Source: Gautieria morchelliformis
Lineage: Eukaryota; Basidiomycota; Agaricomycetes; Gomphales; Gomphaceae
DNA length: 64,000 bases
Assembly: GCA_015179125.1 (NCBI GenBank)
Contig: WHVA01000460.1
Location: forward strand, 1 to 64,000
Direction: 5' to 3'
Shown in pieces: positions 44,233-56,541 of this stretch. Under the pieces are notes generated by a model that worked only from the letters and a program-made list of their open reading frames with translations, was not told where the DNA came from and did not search any database. The position numbers and the translations under genes are program-made. Each line of letters opens with the position of its first letter. Position 1 is the stretch's first letter.

Positions 44233-47200
44233 ATGACGGGCGAACACGAAGAGTATATCGCCATTGTCAAGGCTTTATACGACTATGAGCCATCCTCTGA
44301 AGATGAGTTAGCGATGAGTGAGGGTCAAATCCTTTTTCTTGTCGAAAGGACAGACGACGAGTAAGCGGCTTGCTCTCATGACGGTCAGCCTCCTTCCTCA
44401 CCATTCCAAGGTGGTGGAAAGTCAAACATAAGCCCGCCTCGCAAGACGAGGAAACAGGACCATCGGGGCTCGTCCCTGCAAGCTATGTCGAGGAGGTATG
44501 GTTTGTACCATGCCTTTGATATTGCATGTCATTAACATTATATCTCAGACTGAACCAATTTCTGTTGTCAAAGCCCTCTATGATTATGAAGCTGTTGCTG
44601 GCGGAGAACTCTCCATAATTGAAGGTGAAACTCTCTTAGTGTATGGTAAAGAGGAGGATTGGCTTCTCGTCAAATGTGAGCGAGACGGCGGGAAGGTCGG
44701 CTATGTGCCCGGAAACTATGTCGGCGAGGTGAGATTCAGTGACGCATTCATCCTTTCTTATGGTTCAAGTGCTTGGCTCAGGGTGAGGAACCGGTTGAGA
44801 ACGACGCGTCTCATATCGTTATTCCTGACTCAGTAAGCTCTCGTTTCTGCGTACTTCTCCACACCCTGAGACAACTCCAGCCTCCCCAACGTTCGAGCGT
44901 GTATGTGGACCCTGCTGACCGTGTGGCTGCCACGGTTGACAAGGCCAAGGCCGACGATATCCAAACCTGGTCAGTTTCAGAGGTAGACAAGAAAGGAAAG
45001 AAGAAGAAAGGAACATTAGGTGTCGGAAATGGCGCCGTATTCTTTGCTTCTGAGTCGGACAAGGTATGCAGCCGCTGCTTCCCCGTTTTGATTCTTATTG
45101 ACCGATTGTGATAGACTCCGGTGCAGAAATGGCAGACCTCCGCTATCGAGGGTATCAAAGTCGAGAAATCGAAGCACGTTCACCTTGAAATTGGCGGTGC
45201 CGAGACGATCAACCTTCATTTTAATGTTGGTTCCAAGGACACTGCAGACGCTATTGTTAAGAAGCTTGAGTCCTCGAGAGCTCTGTCTGCCAGGGTCTCC
45301 TCGTCCATTTCATCGGCACCTGATGCAAGCCTACCACCAGAATCGCCACCACCCTCTCCAATCTCTGTAAATGTCGGACCAGCCCAGAAGCTAAACAGAA
45401 ACGGTGCAACTGTGCATTTCGCGCCATCCCCCTCGTTGATACCATCCCCAATCACCGCGACAGCGGTAGATGGAGAGGAAGAAGAGGGAGAGGAGGCGGT
45501 ATCACAAGGCGAGATTGGATCGGCACTGTATGATTTTGTAGCCGATGGAGAGGAGGAACTCAGTGTGAAAGAAGGTGAACAGCTGGTTATCCTTGACAAG
45601 GTGAGCAGCGACGAATGGTGGAAGTGTCGCAATGCCCATGGTGCAGAGGGTGTGGTCCCTGCTTCGTATGTTGAGGTGCGCTCGGTTGCTTTGAATCGCT
45701 CTTAATATGTTCTCAGTCGAAACGGTAGGCCGTGGAAGGCGTGGCACCACCTGCACTTGATGACGGGGATGATGATACCGAAGAGCGGGAGCGCGTAGCT
45801 CGAGAGGCGGCTGAGCGGGCGGCTGCTGAGGCTGAAGCAGCGGCCGTCATGGCGCGAGAACGGACTGAAAGAGAGAGGGTTAGTAGAAAGCAAGAGGCCG
45901 ACCGTAAAGCCAAGGCCGCGGCTACTGCAGCCAAAGCAGAAAAGGAGCGCAGGGACAGAGAAGCTCGCGAACGTGAAGAGCGTGCGGCGTCGGAACGCGA
46001 TGCTGCAAAGAAGCTTCAGGCTGAGGCCACAAAGTGAGTTAAACCACTGTCGCGACATTCTGTTCACTTAGGTGAGCACACCATAGACGCGTATCACCTG
46101 ACGATGCCAGTCATAGTGCCAGACCCCGCTCTTCGATAGAAACGCAGCCAAAGTTCCCCAGCGAGGGCAAAACGAGAATCTGGCATGACCACTCAGGTCA
46201 GTGGCGTACAGAAGCGGAGTTCTTGGGTATCAGCAAGGGCAAGATTCGTCTCCATAAGATCAATGGCGTTATCATTGAGGTCCCTCCTGAGAAAATGTCA
46301 CCTGACGACGTTCGCTACATCGAACGCATGACCAACAAGAAACTCGGTGCGTCTTCTGCATCTACACTTGCGCCTCGCTCCCGGGGCCCCGACGACGACG
46401 ATCTCCCACTTGCGTTATCACAAAGGCGGTCCCAGCCCGATCCCAGCCCAACAAGACCTACACCATCGTCCAAGAAAGGCCCCACGGTCGACTGGTTTGA
46501 GTTCTTCCTCGAAGCTGGGTGCGAGATCGATGACTGCACACGATATGCATCCTCGTTTGAACGGGACAAGATCGACGAGAACATTCTGCCCGATATAAAG
46601 GAGTCCACCTTGCGATCGCTTGGTCTCCGTGAGGGGGATATCATTCGTGTGAGCAAAGCCATTGAAAAGCGCAAACCCAAGTCGGACCTCTTGAAAGCGC
46701 AGCTGGCGCGTGATGAAGAAATCGCAAAGGCTCTTCAAGCAGAGGAGGACAGTGGAACCTCGTCTTCCCGCGCCAACACTACCAGTCCTCCCAACCTTTT
46801 CACAGGTCCTAGCGGTGCCCTCAAGACTCAACAACGTCGCGGACGGCCACAGCCGCGAGGTTCCGCACCGCCAGTCAATGTCGACGTGAATTCGATTGCA
46901 TCTGCTTCTGACCAAATTTCGAGGACAGGTTCTCCCCTTGTCGCTAGTCTAAGTGTAGTAAGAACAACCTCCCCAGCTACTGTCAATACCCCGAAACGCG
47001 GGGCTTCTACTCAGCCGAGTGGTTTCGATGACGATGCGTGGACAATCCGACCAAGCTCAACAAAGCCGACCCCGACGCCGCCTGTTACTACTTCTGCACA
47101 GTCGCCAGTTCCTGCACCCCCGGCAGCCTCCCCTGCACCCCCTGCACCCCCTGCGCCCCCTGCGCCCCCTGCGCCCCCGCACCCCCCCCTGCCCCACCAC

Positions 47201-48203
47201 TGGCGCCTGAGCCACCACGACCTGTATCCACAAGTCAAGCTCAGCAGACTCAGTCAACACAAGCCTCGAGTCAGTTCGAGCTTTTAGCAAAGATCGGACA
47301 AATGAGACCCCCATCAGCACCCACTGCTCAACCTTCTATGCTTCCACGTAGCCCTCCTGTTGTTACATCTCCACCTCAAAGTTTCCACTCAGGTCTTGGC
47401 ATGGGTGCTTCACCAGTGCCTTTAGGTCAACATGTGCAAAACCAGCAGACTGGTCTTTACCAACTACCCCAGATCGGACCTCGAGGTCCATTGGCACCTA
47501 TTCCGAGTAACCAGGGTCTGCTGACCCCATTGATACCCACCAATACTGGATTCAATCAGTTTGTACCCACTCGACCAGCAAGCAATCCACCCTTCTCGTC
47601 CACGGCACAGCCCTCGTTCCAGCCCTCTTTTCAATCTCCAGCACCGGCATCATTTTTATCGACTCCGCAGACAGGGTTTGGAGGAACTGGCCCACTTATG
47701 CCACAGCAGACTGGGTTCCCAAGCGTGTCACCACAATCGGGCATGTATTCTAGTATTCCACCTCAGCCCAATGGCATTGGTGGTGGATTTGGTGGCTCTG
47801 GACTTCCCAACTTTATGCCGCCAAGTTCTTTCGGCGGCATACAGCCAAGTACGTTGCTTATAATTCCAGAGTCTTTACGGCCAGTAATAGATGTCTGCAC
47901 AGATCCCACAGGATTTCAGCCTTCATTCTCTCAGAATGGTGGTCTGGCACCGCCGCTCGCAGGGCCTCCGCTAGCAGGGCCTCCTCAGAAGGACCATTCT
48001 CCTGCAAATGTTTTCGCACAGATGAAGTCGGGTACTTTTGGTGATGAGTCTGTCCCTCAGTCCGCAGGTGAGCCATCATGCCAACATACCACAACTCAAC
48101 AGTTTATTTCGTGAGTATTATAGATAAGTATGATGCCTTGCGACCGCAACCTACTGGGTGGCAAAATGGATTCCAGCAGCAAGGATCATACGGGGGTTTC
48201 TAA
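44233..48203 (+). CDS. SLA1: SLA1, endocytic actin-patch adaptor
   Basis: This adaptor links clathrin-mediated endocytic cargo to actin assembly. The start is ATG 44233 (MTGEHEEYIAIVKALYDYEP), the stop TAA 48201-48203. Domains in order are SH3-1, SH3-2 (VVKALYDYEAVAGGELSI), a PH-like segment around 45125-45270, and SH3-3 (IGSALYDFVADGEEELSVKE). An Ala/Glu/Arg-rich coiled coil follows (45730-46035), then SHD1 (IWHDHSGQWRTEAEFLG), SHD2/SAM (DWFEFFLEAGCEIDDCTRYA) and C-terminal QTG-type repeats (QQTGLY, NTGFNQF, PQTGFG, QQTGFP). In a C-rich tract near 47160-47190 the frame of the upstream part ends in a different phase from the downstream part, which needs one extra base to join. I see no intron there, so either an assembly error or a real mutation is likely. 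It is tail-to-tail with SEC7, 80 bp between stops. Confidence 0.9.
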
Positions 48204-48283
48204 AGATTCTTCTCAGATCATGTTTTATTATGCATGCGCGGGGAAACTACCGTAAAAGACAGATAATATAAATATGGCTGCAG

Positions 48284-51200
48284 TCACCGATGCTCTATAA
48301 TGCCACAAGAACGCCCAACACGTAAAAAGATAGTTCGAACGGCTCCACGCAACTCTACTCCCATTTCACGTGCTAAGATATCAGTGGTCAAGGGATAGAA
48401 CGCAGGCAGATAACGAGAAAACTATAATTATGCGTCAGCCTTCGTGCTATCGGTCATGCATATTTGGTAACATACAGTTTGATCATCGAGGCTATCAAAT
48501 CCTTGTAGGACCTCAGCTATGACTGGTGTCCAAGTGGCGATGGTTTTAGCTTGTGTCTCGGGTCGAAGTGCATTGAAATCCTCCAGCACCCCAAGGCCCA
48601 GCCTAAGCCAGGATGTTAATATACTTCAAGACACGATGCCAAGGACACCCACGGTATAAGCCTATCTGCAACTTGTTCCTTTGACCGCTGCCCTTCTGGC
48701 CGAGTATCCTTGTACATGCGGGTCAGTACGCTTACCAGCGTCGCGGCACTACTCGACTCCTGCTTCAAGAGGTTCGGTAGGTGCTTCATGAATCCTAAAC
48801 ATACCATCCAACTCTAGTCATGACGTACCATGCCAAAATCGGTCAGCGACTTACCAACTTTCCACAATCCCGTCCTTAGCTCTTTGTCCTCGTTGAAGCT
48901 ACGTGCAAATTGATAGCTGTGATCCAGCTCCCCCATCAGCCGTAACAAGTGCTCTGGAGGTATTGTCGTATATACTTCCGTGTTCTGCAGTAATTCGTGC
49001 GTAGTCTCAATGAGTAGCAATTGCAGCACGCATTTGACAATGATTTGTTTGAATATGCGACGCCTATCGCTCAATAAGACGTTCTGACCGGTCTGGGGAG
49101 GTCTGGTCTCCTCTTCCGGAGGCGCCAGTGGAGCAGGAAACAGGGCTTGGGAGTCTACAGAAGTCAATAATGCTTAAGAATGTAAAATAGTAGTACACCT
49201 ACCACTGGAGGTCTCTGGGGGCTCGGCATTAGAGCCATCAATTTCCACACGTAGACTCTCGTCGAATAACTGATGTGGTGTAGTAGTTTTAAACAGCCGG
49301 ACGAAAGTTGTTACTATGCGTTCCCATCTGTCTGCGCTGAGCTTGCGAACATTACTTTCCAACAACTGTTGAAAACACGAAGTGCCTATTCGAGCGAGCG
49401 TATCATTCTCTGTGATGGCGACGATTGGCATTCGATGTCGACCAAGTTTACAAACTTCTCACTGACCTTGGCAAATGCATACACACAGAAGATCCAGGAG
49501 ACCGTCCAGAAACCGCTCCAACGTTTCGAAGTAGTGAGTATAGAGGTCGACGAGATCGCGGAGTGCCTGAATCATAGTTGTCGACAGCCAGACACTCATG
49601 TCCTCTTGTGTGCTAAAGCGAGTGACATCTTGGCTTGACTTGAGTACGGCAAAGATGGGGAATAGAAGCTCTTGGCAAACGGTATCCCAAAAATCTATGG
49701 GGTATGTCGATCCATAAGTTTTCAGAGTGGCGAAGAGAGAATCCAGTGCTCTGCATATTCAATCAGTATCTTCGTTCGAGGGAATAGAAACACACGCACA
49801 GACGCCGCACTTCCAGGTCTTCACCGTTCATAATTATATCATAGAAGCTGAATAAGACGGGGAACCAGAATCTGATCATGGGATCGTCTACAGTGTTCAT
49901 AGCGCTGGGATCTTCGGGCACATTTAAAGCACACTGGGGCGTTTCCATCATAGTAGGGATAACCTCACGGAGCATGGCGATGGCGAGCAGACTTGTTTTT
50001 TGATATTTGCTGCACTTTGAGAAGTCTGTGATGCACACTGTGAGATCTGCGAAAGCGCCATAGCGAACTATGTCGGTGAAATGGTTGCGATTGAGTTGGG
50101 TTACAATCTCGAAGGCAGAATTCACGACATCCTCTGCGTGAGCATTGCCAAGTTAACCACGATTCTCAAGTAGAGAATTATGCCGACAAACCAGTCAAGA
50201 CTTTGGAAGCGGCGGAGAACACCCCAAACATTGTTCGCCACCCTGACCGCATGTTATGGACTCTAGCTTGGATCATTTGCTGGAAGCAGGTGAGGACCTT
50301 ATAGATCGCTATCAGCACGAGGGGCCGCCATGGTGAGGACACATGCAGGCCTACCATATCCCGCACGGCAGGGTTGGGATTATGAATCATGGTATATTCG
50401 AATGGCTTCAAAAAATCTTTCTGGAACTTGAAGTGAGGTAGTTCCTCTTTCTCTAGGAAGCGCATTGCCAATTGCCGAAGTGCGTCCAAAGCAAAAAATC
50501 CCACGTGAGGGTTATTATGACAGCAGACCTGACACAGATCAGTAAGCGAGAATATCGGAAAAAAGTAGAGTACCTGGTTGAAGTGCTCTCCTAGGATAGC
50601 CCAGAGGTTTGACCATTCTAAACGGATGCGGTTCATGTTATAGTACGAGATTTCGACCAGTTTTTGTAAACTGAAAAGGCGAGGGTGTTCCGATAGCCCC
50701 GACGACTGAATTTCTTCCCATGAAACATCACTAAGCGCCTGTACGAAGTCCACAATAGCAACCTAATGAAGAAAATAACAGGTCAGCCTGAAACTAAGAA
50801 CCATCCACACATACCCCAGACAAGTGGTGGCTTAATGAAAACACCATGTCGGCGGCGACAGTGATATGTGTCGAGCGACTTTCATTGGCCAGATCTTCGT
50901 TCAGTAACTTTCGTGGTCGCCTGCATTGTCTGTGAGTTCAAGAACTACCTTGAGCTGGACAACCACATACCCCTTCTTCCCAGAGTCTGGTACATCGATC
51001 CCGCTGCTTATGAGCTGCATACGCTCCAATTGGCTGACACAAGTCAAGACATCGTGCCAGGACCCTCTGAGCTGGTTGCCCTCGTTGACCGCCACATCCA
51101 AGAGTGTTTTGATTGCCTCCATGTTTTTTGTCTTCATCTCGCCGAGGTTGTTCAGAAAGGTGAATTTTGCCAGCGTCGACACAAAGGCGTTTCGCTCAAG

Positions 51201-54200
51201 CTCGAGGTCAAAAAAACACACTATACGAATAGCACTCTTGAAACCATCCAGGCAAAGCTCCACAGTCTCAAGATCATCAGTGTCTTGCAAAGGAGCTGAT
51301 ATTCCGGCGAGGAACGGCATCCAAGCAACTTCAAACATCGGCCGAACATGGACGAAATGGGAGGCACTGAAGAACTGTTCGTTGCCTTTCCCAGCCCCTT
51401 TGCGCTGCGCCTTCATCAGGGTCCGGAAAAGTGCCTGCAAGCCAATCAATACTCCTTTAGAGAAGGGGGACGACATGATCTTACCTCAGATTTGTTTGCC
51501 ATGGTGTGCGATTGCATGACGTAGGCCTCTTTCTGTAGATCGCGGCCAACATTAGCCAGTGCGCCTGCAAAACCTGGACCTGGGACGCCAGCCGTCAAGA
51601 CGGCCTCAACTTCGTCTTTCATGCGAATTTCATTCGAAGTGATATCATCAAAGATTGCAGAGAGAGTTTCTTCGGGCAGATCTTGACCATCATTTATGCC
51701 ACGATTGTTCTTAATGAAGTCCGCCTTCGTCATCCGGTGTTTAATCTGGGGATTGAAAGCGTCTGTATTAAGCAGGATGGTTGAATATGCCAAAACATAT
51801 GCGGCATCTATATTGTGCCGAATGCATAAGAGAGCGGCCAGATATTGAGCTTTGCAACTAACGTACCAGCATTGGCGAATGAATTAGGATTGTTGCCAAT
51901 GTACCGCTCCGCGAACTTCAGCATGAACCGATCAATCTTCTGTGCCTCGCCTGGCAAGCGGAAGGACTGGAGGAATAGCCGTAACGCGTCGGTGAACGGT
52001 AGACTTGTCAAGTCCAAAAGGTCCACAAAGGCATGCATGATTGCTATGTTCTCCTCCTCCCTGCGGAACATTAGCGCATCCAGGCGCGTCTGCTTGAAAG
52101 TCCACGCACCCTTCACCCAAATATTCACCGATCATTGTCTTGCTTAAACCATCAGTGTGCAGGAGAAATGTAGCGATATCCTGTGGCGTCTTAGACGATA
52201 TGAATCCCGTTTCGAGCAGAAAATGAATGCCCTGTAAGATTAAAAGGTGTCAAAATTTTCGCGTACACCAAAAAACTGATAGTCAAGTCAACCCACCCGC
52301 TTCGGCTTAAAATTAAACTTTCTAATGCCCTCCAGCAGCGTCGTCTTCTTCTGCTTCGCACTTTCAAATTTTCCTGGGTCATCACTGACATCAGGCGTAC
52401 CCGTTCTCGAAACCTCAACAGTCGAAGATAACGTCGATTTATCGAGTACCGTATCGGAGGATATACCTTCCGACTTGATATCCTCGGCGGGTCGCGGATA
52501 CATGCTTGATGTGAGAATGGGATCTGCCACCGTCTTGCCAGCCTGTGTCCCCCATACGACCAATGAACGCAAGACAGCAACGAGGCACTCCAAACTCTGC
52601 CGCTTCAGCTTCCCTTCAGATAAACCATAAGTATTGCTATCCGAAGCTCCTGGTCCGGAAAGCGCATTTGTACTAAGTGACGGCGGGAGGGTAGACCGAC
52701 TTGATCTTTTAGGTGGCAAAGACGGGCTTGTGGGATCAGCAAGCTTCTCCTTTGGGGCAGAAAGCTGAGAGGTGCCCATTTTTGATACTATATTCATGAG
52801 ACTGAAGGTCCTAAGGCGTGAGGGTAGTGTATATCTAGGGTGAAAATAACAATTACCGCTCATAAATATTCTCCGCCGCGTCTCGATCACAATCATAGTT
52901 GAGATATATCTCTACTAATGCTTGTGGATCCTGACATAAACGGGACAGCATATCAAGGATGAGCGCCTTCTGCTTTAGGGTCGAATTTCGCATCTCGAGG
53001 ATGGGGATAAATATTTGATTGAGCAAGACCTCGATCTCGGGCTGACATTGAGCGGGTAAACCAGGCTTCGATGGAGAAAAACCGACACCTTCGCACCTTA
53101 AGCTTTGTCCGCAGACCCGATAACACGCCCCAGAATATTTCGACGCTGAGCTCAAAGACTTGTGGAACCAGACTGACAGCATTGCGACTGACAGTAAGGC
53201 AAAGATATTGCTTTGTCGCCTGGATAAATGGTGTACTCTCGTTCGATGATGACGAGTATATAATAGACCAAGGCTCGACGAAGATGTTCATGTGTGACTT
53301 TAAAATGGTCAACACAAGGTGAAGCGACAACAGTTTTGAGCGCATCGCATGCGACTTCATGTCTTGCTCACTACAAAACATAAAAGGTTCAATAACAGAA
53401 GGAATACTATATAAATACTCCGACCTTTCTGTGTTTAGCGGTTTCATCGTCAACTTACACAAGGCTCTAAAGACTAGGAAAGCGTCCTTGATAAATAAAT
53501 CTTTCTCGTCTAATTGCCGCTCCGGCACGTTGGGATCCGTCTCAGGTACATGGTCATGAGGGTTAGGTCCTTCGAAAGTCTCCCCAATACGAAGGTTACT
53601 AAAAATGAGTAGAGGTCACTGAAAATGAGCAAATTCAGATGTCAGATGTTTCTGTACTCACAGAGTAATCCTGTTCATCGGAGGTGTCGGTTTACCGTCG
53701 GCTGATGATTCTTTGTGGACGTCATTTGGGAGGTCACTCTGGGAAACTACAGTACCATCTCCCTCCTTATCCTCTCCCACTGCCGTTGTATTGGGGGTTT
53801 CAGATGAGGCGGTCGAGTCGCCGGTGGCAGATACCTGGTCGGAATCCAGCTCAGTTGACTTGGTGGCAAATTGAGTCGCAGCTCCATTGGGTGTTTCTTG
53901 GGAAGTGAGGGGTGTCAGTGGACCGTTCTCGGGCGTCGAGGATAGGGAGGACGTCCGCCGTTCTGATGGTCGCAGGTTTCTAAGCGTGTCCTTGGGTGAT
54001 GACGGGTAGTCTATGGAATCAGTGTGGCCATTCATTTTTGTTGAAGGCGCTTCCTCAATTTTGCACCGAGTGAATACATGATTAACCATCTGGGTGAGGC
54101 CACCCTGTGCCACCATTTGGTTGACTGGATCCTGACTGAGTAAAAAGACATTATAAACGGTCCTAACGGCCTTGAGCAGGGATGAATGGTGAACCAATAT

Positions 54201-55157
54201 AGTAGGAGACAGGACGAGTGCTAGAAGTGCCTTTACAATCTGCAGAGAAACCGGGTCAGGTGTGGTTTCAGTGTACGCAGCGGTGATCGTGTGGGCAACA
54301 AGGTCAGGAAGGGAGTCAGTAGGTAACGCAGCACCTCCCGGGGAGTTTGGCGGAGAGTTATATATCTGCGGACCTGGTGCCGACTCCACAAAGAACGAAT
54401 GAGATATCAATTTGGCTATGCAGTCGAGACTTGCAATCATCAGTTTCTCATTCCGCGTCTCGCAAGCAAGTTTGAGGGGTTCAAATATCTCTCTTGGTCT
54501 GTCTCCTCCTCTCCCTTCTTTGATCATCTCCAAAGCGCGTTGGGTGCTCTCGCGGAGAGCTGGTGACCGCTTCGCCTCGCGCGAGCCAGCAATGGTGTCG
54601 AGAGCAGAGGAGATCAAAACAACAGAAAGGGTGGTACCTTGAGACATGGTCAAGGAGCGATGGTGCAGAGACATGGTACTGGAGATTGAGGCCGAGCGAG
54701 GAGGTGGTGTTCGGACTGAATTCGCTGAATCAGGTGGTTGGGGCAATGAGGCCTTTGAAGGCTCCAGTGGTTCACTGCCATTTGGAATCTGTGGTGTCGT
54801 CGTAGTGGGACTTTTCGGTATGGGCGGGGGAGGAGGTGGGTCCAAAGCAATTTCTTGGAGGGATGATGTACTTTCCGAAGGTTGATGCAATGTGGGAGAA
54901 GGCTGCTCTGTCGGTTCGTCAACTTCAACAGGGGGTAGGGGTAGAGCGGGGGTTGGATGTTCACTAGCTCTGTAAACTGGCGTGTCCTCGGCTGTGGCAT
55001 TGTGCACAGACTCTGCGACTGGAGTCACGTTGTCCGAGTCCTGGTCGAGGTTGTCTGAAGATTCCTGAGCAGCTGAAACATCCACATCTGAGCTGTTCGA
55101 CGAGATACGAGGCTGCGAATCCAAAGAAACAGAGTCCTGTGGTGTTCCAGAGGCCAT
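48284..55157 (-). CDS. SEC7: SEC7, Golgi ARF guanine-nucleotide exchange factor
   Basis: This large trans-Golgi ARF-GEF drives vesicle formation. The start is ATG 55157 (MASGTPQDSVSLDSQPRISS), the stop TGA 48284-48286, with more than ten introns. A disordered Pro/Ser-rich N-terminus precedes the DCB domain (TLSVVLISSALDTIAGS onward). The HUS region includes DAFLVFRALCKLTMKPL and YDCDRDAAENIYERL. The Sec7 domain holds the catalytic glutamate in FRLPGEAQKIDRFMLKFAER, followed by YSTILLNTDAFNPQIKHRMT. HDS domains then run to the C-terminus (HNPNPAVRDM, SLDDQTFSRYLPAFYPLTTD). Order and length suit the family (about 1,900 residues). Confidence 0.94.
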
Positions 55158-55239
55158 CGCCAGTTCGACAATTTCGCCCACAACTTAGGCTCAAGTTTGT
55201 ACGGATCAGCGCCTATTACGCGCATGACCTCGGTTTGCT
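55158..55239. promoter_or_regulatory. Bidirectional promoter SEC7/PFD1 (82 bp)
   Basis: The start codons of SEC7 and PFD1 are 82 bp apart and point away from each other. The stretch has mixed composition with CCTATTACGCGCATGACC near the middle. An ATG at 55224 (GCATGACC) is out of frame with PFD1 and would be a possible upstream start if included in its transcript. Confidence 0.7.
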
Positions 55240-55811
55240 ATGTCACAACTACCCGATGATACCTTGCGCAAGGTGAGACTCACGTTTTCCACTCAAGAGA
55301 GTACTGACAAGAGTGGTGGCAAAGATCCTACTGCAGATACAGCAGACAGCTGTACAGTCCCAGCGTGCACTCTCAGTAACACGTGCTCAGGCTTCCGCAA
55401 GGGAGCGAGAACGCAGGATTCTCCAGCTAACGATTGATGAGATTCGTGCGATCGAAGGCAACGTTAACATGTATAAAGGAGTTGGTAAGATGTAAGCTTG
55501 ATTTGAACTTTAAACCCGGCCGTGATCAATTAAGTCTAACTAGGTTCTTGGCTGTCCCCCGACAGACCATGGAAAAAGACCTGGAAGGCGAAGAGAAGGG
55601 GTTGACAGATGAACTCAACGGTCTCAACAAAAAGGTACGTTCGCTGTGCTCGGAAGCCGCCTAGGCTGACAGTGCTGTGCAGTCCAAGTACCTGGAGAAA
55701 CAATTCAACGATGCTCAATCACAGCTACGAGACATTGTCAGTCCATTCCTGCACAGAATATAATTTGATATACTCAAGATGGTGCAGTTCCATAGCTCAC
55801 GTGATAAATAA
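55240..55811 (+). CDS. PFD1: Prefoldin subunit 1
   Basis: This is a beta-type prefoldin subunit, partner of PAC10 in the same hexamer. The start is ATG 55240 (MSQLPDDTLRK), the stop TAA 55809-55811; four introns; about 121 residues, normal for the family. The N-terminal coil contains ILLQIQQTAVQSQRALSVTR and RERERRILQLTIDEIRAI, the hairpin MYKGVGKMFLAVPRQTMEKD, and the C-terminal coil KSKYLEKQFNDAQSQLRDI. The last acceptor is ambiguous: AG at 55778-55779 or AG at 55786-55787. The second gives IFHSSRDK, which looks more like relatives. Confidence 0.92.
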
Positions 55812-56541
55812 TATCGCGGTGAGTCGAATGATTGTAAATATACGATCATGGCTCTTATGTTACAACACCTAGCGGGCCAACGATGTTCACTCAGCAAACA
55901 TGGTGCCCATGTAAATAAAATGGTTCGCGAGATGATCAGTCTCTGCAGTGGTGAAGAAACTATGAAATGGGGAGTTAAGACCTTTGTCGACCAGCCTGAG
56001 AGTCATGCTTCTCCAAAGATGGTGGACGCTAGGCGGAGCCGCACCCGGGCTGATTAACACAGGTTGACTAGCTAAGCTGTCAGATAAAAGAAAAATGCGC
56101 ATTTATCTTGTTGTTGAAGAGCTCGTTACCACCATCTCCTCGTCGCACATCGAGTAGATTTTCTTTCGCTTCACCGCGACCATCATCTACGCATAGCTTT
56201 CGAGCTGTACCCTCAGAATTTTCGCCGCAATTCCTCAGGCAATCAAGGAATCAATCACCGCGTCGAGGTGGCAGGTAAGTACATTCCCCGACTCCGACTG
56301 AAAGGAGGGAGGGTTCTGTCGACACAACCTGGTCAGGATTTACAGTATCTGGTGCGTATTATGATGGATTATGTTAGATATGCTTATTTATGTCCTTGGT
56401 TTTACCCTGCACGCTCGTCATCATTCTGAGATTATGTTCGATTCTATCCTTACCGCGGCCTCCTGACGCCGTGTTTATAATCGCATACGTCCTTATATAT
56501 TGCCACCTTTTTTCCGGTCTACTTGGCTTCTTTCTTTACCA
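55812..56541. other. Flank between PFD1 and the Helitron end
   Basis: No gene is recognised. An open frame at 55848-56057 (VREMISLCSGEETMKWGVKT inside) has codon-like structure but no match I know; it could be a remnant exon. Pyrimidine-rich stretches follow at 56140-56260. Confidence 0.4.

Noticed and set aside
47090-47190. C-rich tandem repeat as a separate satellite
   Set aside because: It codes the Pro/Ala-rich linker of SLA1; repeats there are expected from codon reuse.
55848-56057. 69-codon open frame after PFD1
   Set aside because: No known domain, no convincing promoter and possibly only a remnant; not called as a gene.
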